Of a stretch of 64,000 nt of DNA, positions 9,051-18,679 are shown piece after piece. The stretch covers positions 1-64,000 of the forward strand of contig JABHSQ010000025.1 in the NCBI GenBank assembly GCA_018669795.1. Reading direction: 5' to 3'. The stretch's first letter is position 1, and each line of letters starts with the position of its first letter. The notes under the pieces were generated by a model. The model saw nothing but the letters and a program-made list of their open reading frames with translations. It did no database searches and was not told where the DNA came from. The position numbers and the translations under genes are program-made. Source of the stretch: Flavobacteriaceae bacterium. Lineage in GTDB: Bacteria > Bacteroidota > Bacteroidia > Flavobacteriales > Flavobacteriaceae.

Positions 9051-10082
9051 CTAAGGAGCTGGATTTGGAATTTGATTGTGAATTGTATTGATCTCTGAAA
9101 TTATTTCATCGGAAAGGCTAAGATGAATACTATCAATATTTTCTTTTAGTTGATTCAAATTAGTGGCGCCAATAATATTAGAAGTTATAAATGGCTGCTG
9201 TGTTACAAAAGCTAAAGCCATTTGAGTTAAACTAATCCCGTGTTTTTTTGCAATTTCATTATATAGCATCGTTGCCTTATTAGATTGCTGACTACTATAC
9301 CTGTTGTAATTTGGAAATAAAGTTACCCTAGCATTTTCTGGTTTATTATTATTTAAATATTTTCCTGCAAGCACCCCAAAAGCCAATGGTGAATAAGCCA
9401 AATATCCAATATTCTCTCTAAGTAAAACTTCAGATAAACCTATTTCATCTCTTCGATTTAAAAGGTTATACGCATTTTGTACAGCAATCATTTTGGGAGC
9501 TCCTTTTTTAGCTTCTTCACTATAACGCATCACTCCCCAAGGAGTTTCATTCGATAATCCAATTTGTCTAATTTTTCCTTCTTTAACAAAAGAATCTAAG
9601 GTTTCTAAAACCTGAGCAATATTATCTTCCCATTTCGAATTATGAATATAATCACGCACCCCAAAAACATTGACTCCCCGCTCTGGCCAATGCAATTGAT
9701 ATAAATCTAAATAATCGGTCTGTAAACGTTTTAAACTTTTATTTAATGCATCCTCCAATGCTTCTTTACTAAAATTTAAATTCTTCCGAATGTGTTCGAA
9801 AAAACGAAGCGGGCCCGTTATTTTTGAGGTTAAAACTACTTGATCTCTATTATTCGTTTTAGACAACCAAGTACCAATAATAGACTCGGTACTCCCTTGA
9901 GTTTTTGGATCCCCAGGAACCGAATACATTTCGGCTGTATCTATAAAATTAATTCCTTGGTCTAATGCATAGTCTAATTGTGCATGACCTTCAGCTTCTG
10001 TGTTTTGTTCACCCCAAGTCATAGAGCCTAGGCACATTTTACTAACTTTTATATCTGTATTGGGTAGTTGGGTATATTTCAT
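9051..10082 (-). CDS. aldo/keto reductase (Tas/YhdN-like)
   Basis: An NAD(P)H-dependent oxidoreductase with a TIM barrel, 343 residues. The catalytic tetrad is visible: Asp48 and Tyr53 (FIDTAEMYSV), Lys87 (TSKITG) and His131 (YQLHWPER). The insert with GDPKTQGSTESIIG and the LHWPERGVNVFG segment resemble the E. coli Tas group. The physiological substrate cannot be read from sequence. It lies 29 bases downstream of the OmpA lipoprotein gene on the same strand, so xth-ompA-akr may be co-transcribed. Confidence 0.92.
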   Translation of the reverse strand: MKYTQLPNTDIKVSKMCLGSMTWGEQNTEAEGHAQLDYALDQGINFIDTAEMYSVPGDPKTQGSTESIIGTWLSKTNNRDQVVLTSKITGPLRFFEHIRKNLNFSKEALEDALNKSLKRLQTDYLDLYQLHWPERGVNVFGVRDYIHNSKWEDNIAQVLETLDSFVKEGKIRQIGLSNETPWGVMRYSEEAKKGAPKMIAVQNAYNLLNRRDEIGLSEVLLRENIGYLAYSPLAFGVLAGKYLNNNKPENARVTLFPNYNRYSSQQSNKATMLYNEIAKKHGISLTQMALAFVTQQPFITSNIIGATNLNQLKENIDSIHLSLSDEIISEINTIHNQIPNPAP

Positions 10083-10111
10083 ATTAGGTATTACAATAAG
10101 TAATTCATATA

Positions 10112-11056
10112 TTAATTTAATAATTTAGAAATCTCATCCAATTTAGGAGTTAAAATCACTTCAATTCTTCTGTTTTTTGACCTTCCTTCAGAAGTACTAT
10201 TAGCAATAATTGGAGCAAACTCTCCTCTTCCTGCTGCTGTAAGGTTCTCTTTTAAAATTTTAGTATTTTCTGTCAAAATAGATACGATAGAAGTTGCTCG
10301 TTTCGTCGATAAATCCCAATTATTCTTAATATTTCCGTTTCCAGAATAGACTACATTATCAGTATGGCCTTCAATTAAAACCGCTATTTCAGGGTTTTTT
10401 GCCAATACATTTCCCAATTGTATTACCGCTTCACGCCCTCTTGTATTTACTGTCCAACTTCCACTTTCAAATAATAATTTATTTTCCATAGAAACATAGA
10501 CTTTTCCATCACGTTGTTCTACAGTAAGGCCATTGCCTTCAAAATTAGTAAGTGCTGCAGAAATTGCATTCTTTAAAGCAGTCATTTGGGCATCTTTAGC
10601 GCTAATTATTCCCTCTAATTCTTCAACTCTGCGAGAACGTTCTTCTATATCTTGTTGTAATTGTGCCAATCGAGCAATTTCTGTGGCTAATGCTTTCTCT
10701 TTTTCTTCCAATTTCCTTAGTAAAGTTCGGTTGAGCGCTAAGTTCTCTGTTAATTTTGAAGAACTATTAGCGTCTAAAGCATCGTAGGAGTCTTTTAATC
10801 GATCATAACTAGATTTAGATGCTGCTAAGTTCATTGCTGACCTGCTTTTTTCAGCTTTTAATATTTCCAATTCATTTTGAAGGTTTTTAATCGAATAACT
10901 ATTTTCATTAGTTCCTTCGTTTAATTGAGATAATAATGATTTATTTTCTTCTTTTAAAAGATCATACTTGCTTTGTAAATCTTCATATATTTTTGAAGAA
11001 ACACAAGAAGTCATTAATGAGATTAATGCAATTCCAAATAAAAATCTTTTTAACAT
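10112..11056 (-). CDS. OmpA-family peptidoglycan-binding lipoprotein with coiled coil
   Basis: A 314-residue envelope protein. The lipoprotein signal ends LISLMTSC (Cys18). Residues about 25-165 are charged and heptad-like, a long coiled coil. Residues about 195-305 form an OmpA C-terminal domain: VLIEGHTDN, NWDLSTKRATSI, AAGRGEFAPI and SEGRSKNRRIEVIL, the last holding the Asp/Arg peptidoglycan-binding pattern. It likely tethers the outer membrane to the wall; the coiled coil may span the periplasm. It begins 10 bases after the exonuclease III stop. Confidence 0.9.
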   Translation of the reverse strand: MLKRFLFGIALISLMTSCVSSKIYEDLQSKYDLLKEENKSLLSQLNEGTNENSYSIKNLQNELEILKAEKSRSAMNLAASKSSYDRLKDSYDALDANSSSKLTENLALNRTLLRKLEEKEKALATEIARLAQLQQDIEERSRRVEELEGIISAKDAQMTALKNAISAALTNFEGNGLTVEQRDGKVYVSMENKLLFESGSWTVNTRGREAVIQLGNVLAKNPEIAVLIEGHTDNVVYSGNGNIKNNWDLSTKRATSIVSILTENTKILKENLTAAGRGEFAPIIANSTSEGRSKNRRIEVILTPKLDEISKLLN

Positions 11057-11066
11057 AGTGTTTTTT

Positions 11067-11834
11067 TTAATTAAAGTTTAATTCTACCATCAAGGGACAA
11101 TGATCACTGTGTTTAGCATCAGGTAATATAACGGCGCGTTTAATGTTTTCTTGTAATGGTTTTGAAACCATATGATAATCGATGCGCCAACCTTTATTAT
11201 TGGCCCTAGAATTAGCCCGATAACTCCACCAAGTATAATGGTGTGATTCCTTATTTAAATACCTAAAAGAATCGATGAATCCACTATTTATGAAATTTCC
11301 GATCCATTCTCTTTCTATTGGTAAAAATCCAGAAGAATTTTTGTTAGCTACTGGATTATGAATATCTATTGCTTCATGACAAATATTATAATCTCCACAA
11401 ATAACTAGATTAGGAATGTCCTTTTTTAATTCATTTACATATTTTTGGAATTCTGCCATAAAGTTTAATTTAAATTCCAAGCGAGCACTATTAGTTCCAC
11501 TTGGGAGGTATAAACTCATGATGGATACTTCATTATAATCTACACGAAGGTTTCTTCCCTCAAAATCCATACTTTCGATACCTGTCCCGTATTCAATATG
11601 ATTGGGTTTTTCTTTACAAAAAATGGCAACTCCACTATACCCTTTTTTCTGCGCACTGAACCAATAATGATAAGGGTAACCTGCATTTTCAATAGCTTCT
11701 ATATCTACTTGTTCTTCTAAAGCTTTAATTTCTTGGAGACAAATTATATCGGGGTCTGCCTTTAGCAACCATTCAGCAAAACCTTTTTTCATTGCCGCTC
11801 TAATACCATTTACATTATAAGAAATTATCTTCAT
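11067..11834 (-). CDS. xth: exodeoxyribonuclease III
   Basis: An AP endonuclease/3'-5' exonuclease of base-excision repair. I use the ATG at 11834 (MKIISYNVNGIRAA), giving 255 residues; the ATG at 11855 adds seven residues not seen in the family. Active-site residues are all present: Asn7, Glu35 (LQEIK), Asp148/Asn150 (GDYNI), and the terminal SDHCPL with the catalytic Asp-His. It heads a likely operon with the OmpA lipoprotein and aldo/keto reductase. Confidence 0.95.
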   Translation of the reverse strand: MKIISYNVNGIRAAMKKGFAEWLLKADPDIICLQEIKALEEQVDIEAIENAGYPYHYWFSAQKKGYSGVAIFCKEKPNHIEYGTGIESMDFEGRNLRVDYNEVSIMSLYLPSGTNSARLEFKLNFMAEFQKYVNELKKDIPNLVICGDYNICHEAIDIHNPVANKNSSGFLPIEREWIGNFINSGFIDSFRYLNKESHHYTWWSYRANSRANNKGWRIDYHMVSKPLQENIKRAVILPDAKHSDHCPLMVELNFN

Positions 11835-11985
11835 GAATTCTATTTTTAATAACAAGCACTAATTTAATTAACATTGTACCTTTATAAGGTATATTTAGGA
11901 AATTATTATCAATAAATTTTACAAAATAAATCGCTCATATTTTAGTTTAATAATAACTATATTTCTAGCTATTGCAAATGTACTT

Positions 11986-14900
11986 ATGAAGTTGTTTCTA
12001 ATTTTATTTTTTGGTTTGTTTCTAAGTGTAAGTTTTGCGCAAGACTTCCCTAGCAATTTTCAAAGTAGAAAAGTTGCAATTAATGATACGATACAAATAG
12101 ATAGTGTAAGTATCAATCCCATTCGTTTTCAAATAATCGATACAAAAGGAATTGTTGTTGATTCTAGTAATTATAAAGTAGATTTTGGTAAAAGCCTTTT
12201 AATTCTTCCAAAAAGCATTGTTACTAAAAATGATACTTTGACCATCAATTATTTGAGATATCCAGAATATTTGACAAAAGATTATTTTGTATTGGATTCC
12301 AATGTGATAGTTCGAAAAAGCAATAGTATTAATAAATTATATTCACTTCAAGAGTCTAGTAATAAAAATCAATTTAAACCTTTTGAAGGCCTTAACACCT
12401 TAGGAAGTATTTCAAGAGGTATTACTGTTGGAAACAATCAAAATGCTGTTGTAAATTCTGAATTGAACCTTCAAATTACAGGAAAACTTAGCGATAAAGT
12501 ATCGATTAGAGCTTCTATTCAAGATTCCAATATTCCTTCACAAGATGCAGGGTATTCTCAAAGTTTAGAAGAGTTTGATCAACTATTTATAGAGCTTTAC
12601 AGTGACAATTGGAATATTAGAGCGGGTGATGTCGATTTAGTGAATACTAAAAGTTATTTTGGGAATTTTACTAAAAAGGTTCAAGGTATTTCTTTAGGAG
12701 GAACCATCAACCATAAATCTGGAGCAAAAACTTCTGTTTTTGCATCAGGAGCATTAGTTCGTGGTGTGTTTTCAAGCAGTGATTTTGTTGGACAAGAAGG
12801 AAATCAAGGACCTTATAAACTAGTTGGTCCTAATGGGGAACTTTATATTTTAATAGTCTCTGGAAGTGAACGTGTTTATGTAAATGGATTGTTGCTATCT
12901 AGAGGAGAAAGTGAAGATTATGTGATTGATTATAATGCAGGTGAAGTTAAATTTAACACTACCTATCCAATTACGGCAAATATGAGAATTCGTGTTGAAT
13001 ATCAATATACAGATCGAAATTACACTCGTTTTATAGGTTTTGGAGGAGGGAATTACACCAGTGAAAAACTGGATATTGGTGCTTATGTCTATTCTGAAAG
13101 TGATGCTAAAAACCAACCTTTACAACAAAGCTTAACAGAAGAACAAGTGACTATTTTAAGGGATGCAGGTGATGATACATCTCAAATGATTGCTCCTTCA
13201 GCAATACCAGATACTTATTCTGAAAACAAAGTATTATATAAAAAAGAAGACATAAATGGTGTGGAAGCTTTTGTGTTTTCAAATAATGCAGAAGATGAAT
13301 TGTACAGTGTTCGATTTACATTATTAGGAGAAGGACTAGGTAACTATATTGTTAGTGATATTAATACTATCAATCGAATTTTTGAATACATTGAACCTAT
13401 TGACGGGGAATTACAAGGAAATTACGGCCCTGTGATACAACTAACTCCTCCTACAAAAATACAAGTTGGAGGAGTGAATGGAGCATACCACCCTACTGAA
13501 AAAACAACGATTGCATTCGAAGTAGCTGGAAGTGTTAATGATCTTAATCTGTTTTCGAATATAGATAATGGTAATAATAATGGTTTTGCTGGTGAACTAA
13601 ACATCAAACAAACCATTTTAAAAACACCTGAAACTAAAAAATTAGATGCTTTTGCTTCTATAAATCTAATTAATAAAGATTTTAGAACCATAGAACGTTT
13701 GTATGCTGTAGAATTTAATAGAGATTGGAATTTAACAAATCCATTGGGTGATCAACTTTTTATAATTGGAGGGTTGGAGTATGTAGATTCTAAAATTGGA
13801 AATTTAAGGTATGAATTTCAAAATTTAGATTATTCAGAAAACTTTTCAGGAAATAGAAATGTATTAAGTTTTAATCTACGCTTCGGAAAAATAAATTTAG
13901 TAAGCAACGGGAGTAGTTTACAAAGCAAAGGGTCTGAATTAAATTCAAAATTTTTCAGAACACATAATGTTGCTAGCTATTCATTTAAAAAATCATGGTT
14001 TGGAGGAAAATTAGCCCTAGAAGACAATCAAGTTCGAGCAGTTATTAATGACAGTTTAACTCCAGTAAGTCAAAAATTTAATGCCTATGAAATATTCACA
14101 GGATTAGGAGATAGTACTAAGGTTTTTACTGAAGTTGGTTATCGTTATCGAGTAAATGATAGTCTTCGAAATTCAGAATTGACAAAAGTTTCCGCTTCCA
14201 ATGATATTTATTTAAAATCGAGGATCTTAAATAAACCCAACTCAAATTTATCTGTGTTTGCTAATTATAGAATTTTAAAAGATAAAGATGAGATTAATGA
14301 GGATGAAAAATCATTAAATTCTAGATTGCTTTACAACCAATCATTTTTTAAAAATGGTATCCGGTTAAATACCGTTTTAGAAACCAATAATGGTGTTTTA
14401 CCGCAACAAGAATTTACCTATGTTAAAGTAGCTCCTGGAGAAGGAATTTACACTTGGTACGATTATAATAACAATGGTATACAAGATTTAGAAGAATTTG
14501 AAGTTGCACAATTTCAAGATGAAGCAGAATATATTAGGATACTATTACCCAATCAAATTTTTGTGAAAATCAGTCAAACTAAGATCAGCCAAACCTTAAA
14601 TTTAAACCCACAACAATGGTCAACTAGAAATGATTTCAGAAAAATTATTTCTCATTTTTACAATCAAACTTCATTTTTAATAGACAAAAAAATAAAAAGA
14701 AAAAACGATGTGTTTATTATAAATCCATTTAAAGATCACGGATTTGATGAATTATCATCGGTAAGTAATTTTAGAAATGCATTATTTTATAATAGAGGAA
14801 AACAAAAGTTTACTACTATCTATACGTTCATTTTAACTTCGAACAAGAATTTTTTATCTATAGGTTTAGCAGAAATTAAATTAAAGAGTCATCAGCTTAA

Positions 14901-15402
14901 TTTTAACCATAAATTTCAGGAAAACTGGTTGATAAATTTAAGAGGAGCTTTAGGAGAAAATAAAAGTTTAACCGAAAATTTTGAAAGTAGAAATTACACA
15001 CTGGATACTTATGAAGTAAACCCTAAAATTTCATATTTATTAAATTCTCAAACGCGGTTTGGTGTTTTTTATCAATATTTAAATAAAGAAAATCAACTTA
15101 GCAATTTCGAGTTATTGACTCAGCAAAAAATTGGGATTTCTTTCGCATATTCCAACGCTCAAAAAATATCCTTAAACGGAGAGTTTAATTATATAAATAA
15201 TAATTTTACAGGTAATGCTTATTCGCCTGTAGCTTATCAAATGCTGGAAGGATTGCAACCTAATATTAATTTAACTTGGCGGTTATTATTACAAAAAAGG
15301 ATTACCAAGTTTTTAGATATTAACTTATCTTATTTTGGAAGAAAGAGTGAAACTTTTAAAGCAGTTCATACAGGCAGTGTTCAACTGAGAGCATATTTTT
15401 AA
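11986..15402 (+). CDS. very large exported outer-membrane beta-barrel-like protein, unknown function
   Basis: 1138 residues with a clear Sec signal (MKLFLILFFGLFLSVSFAQ). The first ~110 residues look like a small beta domain; GSISRGITVGNNQNAVVNSE opens a region rich in alternating strands, and the last third (aromatic, polar strands ending in FKAVHTGSVQLRAYF with terminal Phe) looks like an outer-membrane barrel. A loop DYNNNGIQDLEEFE, Asp826 to about residue 838, fits a calcium-binding (EF-hand-like) pattern. I do not recognise a named family, although similar large proteins are common in Flavobacteriia. It stands alone, convergent with the T9SS protein downstream. Outer-membrane location is inference. 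Confidence 0.7.
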   Translation: MKLFLILFFGLFLSVSFAQDFPSNFQSRKVAINDTIQIDSVSINPIRFQIIDTKGIVVDSSNYKVDFGKSLLILPKSIVTKNDTLTINYLRYPEYLTKDYFVLDSNVIVRKSNSINKLYSLQESSNKNQFKPFEGLNTLGSISRGITVGNNQNAVVNSELNLQITGKLSDKVSIRASIQDSNIPSQDAGYSQSLEEFDQLFIELYSDNWNIRAGDVDLVNTKSYFGNFTKKVQGISLGGTINHKSGAKTSVFASGALVRGVFSSSDFVGQEGNQGPYKLVGPNGELYILIVSGSERVYVNGLLLSRGESEDYVIDYNAGEVKFNTTYPITANMRIRVEYQYTDRNYTRFIGFGGGNYTSEKLDIGAYVYSESDAKNQPLQQSLTEEQVTILRDAGDDTSQMIAPSAIPDTYSENKVLYKKEDINGVEAFVFSNNAEDELYSVRFTLLGEGLGNYIVSDINTINRIFEYIEPIDGELQGNYGPVIQLTPPTKIQVGGVNGAYHPTEKTTIAFEVAGSVNDLNLFSNIDNGNNNGFAGELNIKQTILKTPETKKLDAFASINLINKDFRTIERLYAVEFNRDWNLTNPLGDQLFIIGGLEYVDSKIGNLRYEFQNLDYSENFSGNRNVLSFNLRFGKINLVSNGSSLQSKGSELNSKFFRTHNVASYSFKKSWFGGKLALEDNQVRAVINDSLTPVSQKFNAYEIFTGLGDSTKVFTEVGYRYRVNDSLRNSELTKVSASNDIYLKSRILNKPNSNLSVFANYRILKDKDEINEDEKSLNSRLLYNQSFFKNGIRLNTVLETNNGVLPQQEFTYVKVAPGEGIYTWYDYNNNGIQDLEEFEVAQFQDEAEYIRILLPNQIFVKISQTKISQTLNLNPQQWSTRNDFRKIISHFYNQTSFLIDKKIKRKNDVFIINPFKDHGFDELSSVSNFRNALFYNRGKQKFTTIYTFILTSNKNFLSIGLAEIKLKSHQLNFNHKFQENWLINLRGALGENKSLTENFESRNYTLDTYEVNPKISYLLNSQTRFGVFYQYLNKENQLSNFELLTQQKIGISFAYSNAQKISLNGEFNYINNNFTGNAYSPVAYQMLEGLQPNINLTWRLLLQKRITKFLDINLSYFGRKSETFKAVHTGSVQLRAYF

Positions 15403-15413
15403 AAAAATCGCAT

Positions 15414-15440
15414 AAAAAAAGAGCGGACCAAGTCCGCTCT
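15414..15440 (-). terminator. strong intrinsic terminator, probably bidirectional
   Basis: A 9-bp perfect stem (AGAGCGGAC at 15420-15428 with GTCCGCTCT at 15432-15440) has a 3-base loop and is preceded by A7, which becomes a U-run on the minus strand. It follows the stop of the minus-strand T9SS gene (15468) and also lies just past the stop of the plus-strand gene (15402), where the tail (TCTCTT) is weaker. Confidence 0.85.
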
Positions 15441-15467
15441 TCTCTTAAATAATGATAAGCCATAAGA

Positions 15468-18083
15468 TTACTTAACGATAATCTTAGAAGTCTTATATGT
15501 TTTAGAAGAGTTATCTCCCATTTTGATTAAGTAAACACCCGCATCAGCATAAGACATATCTAAATGATAAACATAGCTATTACCCTGCTTTTCTAGGTTA
15601 TTATATGCTAACGTTTGACCTAAAATATTATAGATAGCAATAGAAGCTACACCATCAAAATCAGTTGTTAAAGTAATGTCATATTGATTATTAGCTAATG
15701 AAATCACTGTAAATTCCGCTTCAGAAATTGCAGGATCATCAAGACCTAAAACTCCCGTATCTGCAGTGTAATCCTCAGTTTCACCATATTGAGTTGCCTC
15801 ACATGCATCATCAGGTACTTCTGCTTGCCAATTTGATTTTAGACGCATTCTATGCATTCCAGGAGGTACATCGCTTAGGATATTGAAAAATACCGATTCT
15901 GTAAAAGTTCCAGCACCTTCACCTGGAGCGATTACAAAGTTAGGAACTATAGTTTCATCAACTGAAAATGTTCCATCATCATTAAAATCAATCCAAGCTC
16001 TTACGTTTTGATCACCATAACCTGTAGTCACTGTCAATTCGTAAGTAGTTTCAGGTAATAATTCTGCAATAATACTAGTAAAATCAGCATATCCTTCACA
16101 GCCTGAGTCGTTGTTTAAATCAGAAACAGTAATAGTCACATTTGTAAATCCATCTCCAAAAGAACAATCTGAAGAGGGTTCGCAATATTCTGTTCCATTA
16201 AATACTACTTTAGTAGTTGCATCATTTCCTGGATTTGTATCTCCAGCTAAGTTAGTTCTTGCTACAATGGTATGATCACCTGGTGCTGAAAAATCTGCTG
16301 GTGTTGAAAATGTATAAGACTCTGTCGCTCCAGCAGCAATTGTTCCAGCATAATCTTCAACTACTGCTGATCCAGTATCAAGAATATATTGTAATTCAGG
16401 ATTTGTAATATCGTTACTTCCAAAGTTTCTGATGTTTACAATAATATCTTCAGTTGCTCCTAATGGACCATTATTTGGATTAGTAATAGAACTCACCCCT
16501 ATATCATCAGCCTGTGGCGGCGCTAATTGAAATACTCCTACAACTCCTTTACGACTACCATTTATATACTCATCTATAAACCAGAAAGTAGTACCATCTG
16601 TATCCAATTCAAGTTTATTATAATCACAATATCTGATATTTGGAACATTAGCAGTACTCACAGCAATAACTTCTTCAATAGCAGTCATTACTCCTAATTC
16701 ATCTCCATCAAATCTACCTGTATAGTAGGAACCAACTCTAAAGTCTGTAGGGTCTGAAGTAGTTGGTCCTGCCATTGCAGAATAACCCATTGCAATATTA
16801 CCGTTACTATCCCAGTTCATACTTGCCATCCAAGCATGTTTCCCATCTGGAGATGAATAAGTACCTTCTTGATAGACTGTCCAAGGCATATTATCATCAT
16901 CTTGTCTTATTTCAAACCAGCGAATACCTGCTAATTCATCACTACCAGCATCAATATCAACAACAAAATTAAAAATAGCAGCATTATAAGTTTCAAACTT
17001 TTTAAAACGTGCTTGATTCATTATCGTATTTTGTACCGCATCGATAAGAGCTCCACCTCCAGGTTGTGGAAGGTTAGCAAAACTTCCTCCATTAAATACA
17101 GAGATAAATGGAGTTGCCGGCAACTGCGTTGCAGAAGATATTGTACCATTTCCAGCTCCCCAATCCATATCTATTGTCCATAGCTTAACATGGTCTGTAG
17201 ATATACCTGAAAAAGCATTATCCTGTAAAAAAACTACAGTTGCTCCACCTGCAGCTGGCATAACACCATCAGAAACATCTAAAAATTGTGGACTCCAAAA
17301 CCCTTGTGTTATCATGCCAGGTAATGGAAAACCAATTATTTGTGCAGCATTTCCTGCTAGCATTTCATCTCTTTCTAAAGCCCATACTTTATCAGCTCCT
17401 GATATATTTTGAGTTAAATAATACCCATCACTCCAAATTGAGAGTTTTTGATAATCGTTAAATGATAAGTTATAGATATTCCATCCTGCAGTTAATGGAT
17501 CTGGACCATCTGATACTGCTATCGATTGACTAGGACCTAAAAATGTTAGGACCCATCTATCTGCCAAATTATCATAAGAAACTGTTAAGTCACAACATCC
17601 ACCACTTGGAAAAATAGCTGGATTAGGATTAAAAGGTCCTGCTAAAACATTTCCTGATTTATCATAAATAACAATTCTTGTGTTATATGTAATTATTACG
17701 TGATTAGGACCTACTGCCATATCTGGATCTGTTGGTGAAGCACTGGAGCTATAGGCATCAAAAACAAGACTTGGAGATGCAACACGAATACTCTGTGCAG
17801 ATTCATGTCTGTTTCTTACAAAATAATCATCTTTAGTTTGACGGTCTTTTCCAATAATCACAGAGTTTCCTAAGGATCTTTTGTCTTGAGCCTCTCTAGG
17901 AGTTAAATCCTCAGAAACTACTAGTTCATTAATTCTGGAAGCAATTGAAGAAACATAAGTAGGTTCTCCAGTTGTTCCAATAAAATTACCTTGAGTTGGT
18001 ACATTTGGTGTTACTTCTTGTGCGTTTAGATTAAATGCAAATACCGCAAAAATTGACAACAAAAAATAGTCTTTTAATTTCAT
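15468..18083 (-). CDS. T9SS type A secreted protein with GEVED domain
   Basis: 871 residues with an N-terminal Sec signal (cut near AFNLNAQ). Residues about 95-520 form a beta-rich region with propeller-like segments (DPDMAVGPNHVI, NLADRWVLTFLG, WDSNGNIAMGYSA). A CARDB-like domain (ITNPNNGPLGATEDIIVNIRNFGSNDI) follows near 520-625, then a GEVED domain with its diagnostic RAWIDFNDDGTFS near 700. The last ~75 residues are a type A sorting signal (IAIYNILGQTL ... DAGVYLIKMGD ... KIIVK). It is therefore exported through T9SS, probably to the surface or medium; its target is unknown. No signal-gated partner gene is adjacent. Confidence 0.88.
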   Translation of the reverse strand: MKLKDYFLLSIFAVFAFNLNAQEVTPNVPTQGNFIGTTGEPTYVSSIASRINELVVSEDLTPREAQDKRSLGNSVIIGKDRQTKDDYFVRNRHESAQSIRVASPSLVFDAYSSSASPTDPDMAVGPNHVIITYNTRIVIYDKSGNVLAGPFNPNPAIFPSGGCCDLTVSYDNLADRWVLTFLGPSQSIAVSDGPDPLTAGWNIYNLSFNDYQKLSIWSDGYYLTQNISGADKVWALERDEMLAGNAAQIIGFPLPGMITQGFWSPQFLDVSDGVMPAAGGATVVFLQDNAFSGISTDHVKLWTIDMDWGAGNGTISSATQLPATPFISVFNGGSFANLPQPGGGALIDAVQNTIMNQARFKKFETYNAAIFNFVVDIDAGSDELAGIRWFEIRQDDDNMPWTVYQEGTYSSPDGKHAWMASMNWDSNGNIAMGYSAMAGPTTSDPTDFRVGSYYTGRFDGDELGVMTAIEEVIAVSTANVPNIRYCDYNKLELDTDGTTFWFIDEYINGSRKGVVGVFQLAPPQADDIGVSSITNPNNGPLGATEDIIVNIRNFGSNDITNPELQYILDTGSAVVEDYAGTIAAGATESYTFSTPADFSAPGDHTIVARTNLAGDTNPGNDATTKVVFNGTEYCEPSSDCSFGDGFTNVTITVSDLNNDSGCEGYADFTSIIAELLPETTYELTVTTGYGDQNVRAWIDFNDDGTFSVDETIVPNFVIAPGEGAGTFTESVFFNILSDVPPGMHRMRLKSNWQAEVPDDACEATQYGETEDYTADTGVLGLDDPAISEAEFTVISLANNQYDITLTTDFDGVASIAIYNILGQTLAYNNLEKQGNSYVYHLDMSYADAGVYLIKMGDNSSKTYKTSKIIVK

Positions 18084-18273
18084 TTTATTTATAGTTAATA
18101 ACTCTTTTTTTAATTATGCCACAATATTAAGACAACTAAATTTAATAACACCCTACTTTAAAACATAAAATACTGATTATCATTACTTTCAATAAGAAAG
18201 TAATGATTTTTTTACATTTAAAATGGCATAATAATTGTAACTTTATTAATTAAACTTACTAATATTATCAATT

Positions 18274-18609
18274 ATGAAAACACTAAACATTTTAACCCTA
18301 TTATTTCCAATTTTATTATTCTCTTGTAAAAGCACAAATAATTCTGAAAATAAAATAGCTATAGAAAAAATGATGGAGGCAGGCTTTATAAAAGGAACAA
18401 TTGTCACTTCTACAATAGAAGGAGATTGTCCTATTACTATTAAAGTAGAAGGTAAAAATGGAACTTATTATTTAGATCCAATTGATTTAAGAGAAGATTT
18501 TCAAATTGAAGGTGAGCAAGTGTGGTTTAAATATGGCGGATTACGAAGAATGAATCGTTGTGAAAAAGCAAGCCCAATAAGTATTATTGAAATAATTAAA
18601 AGCAATTAA
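18274..18609 (+). CDS. small lipoprotein, unknown function
   Basis: 111 residues with a lipoprotein signal ending LLFSC (Cys18). The body has two Cys (EGDCPITI and RRMNRCEKASP) that could pair, and a segment VEGKNGTYYLDPIDL reminiscent of small beta-barrel binding domains. I do not recognise the family, though short proteins of this shape are common in Flavobacteriaceae. It is flanked by the divergent T9SS gene and the convergent glyS, so it is its own transcript and ends at the hairpin at 18629-18655. Confidence 0.72.
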   Translation: MKTLNILTLLFPILLFSCKSTNNSENKIAIEKMMEAGFIKGTIVTSTIEGDCPITIKVEGKNGTYYLDPIDLREDFQIEGEQVWFKYGGLRRMNRCEKASPISIIEIIKSN

Positions 18610-18628
18610 ACATAGAGTAATAAATAAA

Positions 18629-18660
18629 AACCTGTCCATTACTAAAGGACAGGTTATTTT
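18629..18660 (+). terminator. intrinsic terminator between convergent genes
   Basis: A 9-bp stem (AACCTGTCC at 18629-18637 and GGACAGGTT at 18647-18655) with a 9-base loop is followed by ATTTTT. Read from the minus strand it is followed by TTTATTTATTA, so it can also stop glyS (stop at 18680). Confidence 0.85.
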
Positions 18661-18679
18661 TGCTTATATCAAATTAATA

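Noticed and set aside
12895-13116. Minus-strand open frames inside the 1138-residue protein gene (also 13422-13691)
   Set aside because: Out-of-frame shadows of a long, clearly coding gene.
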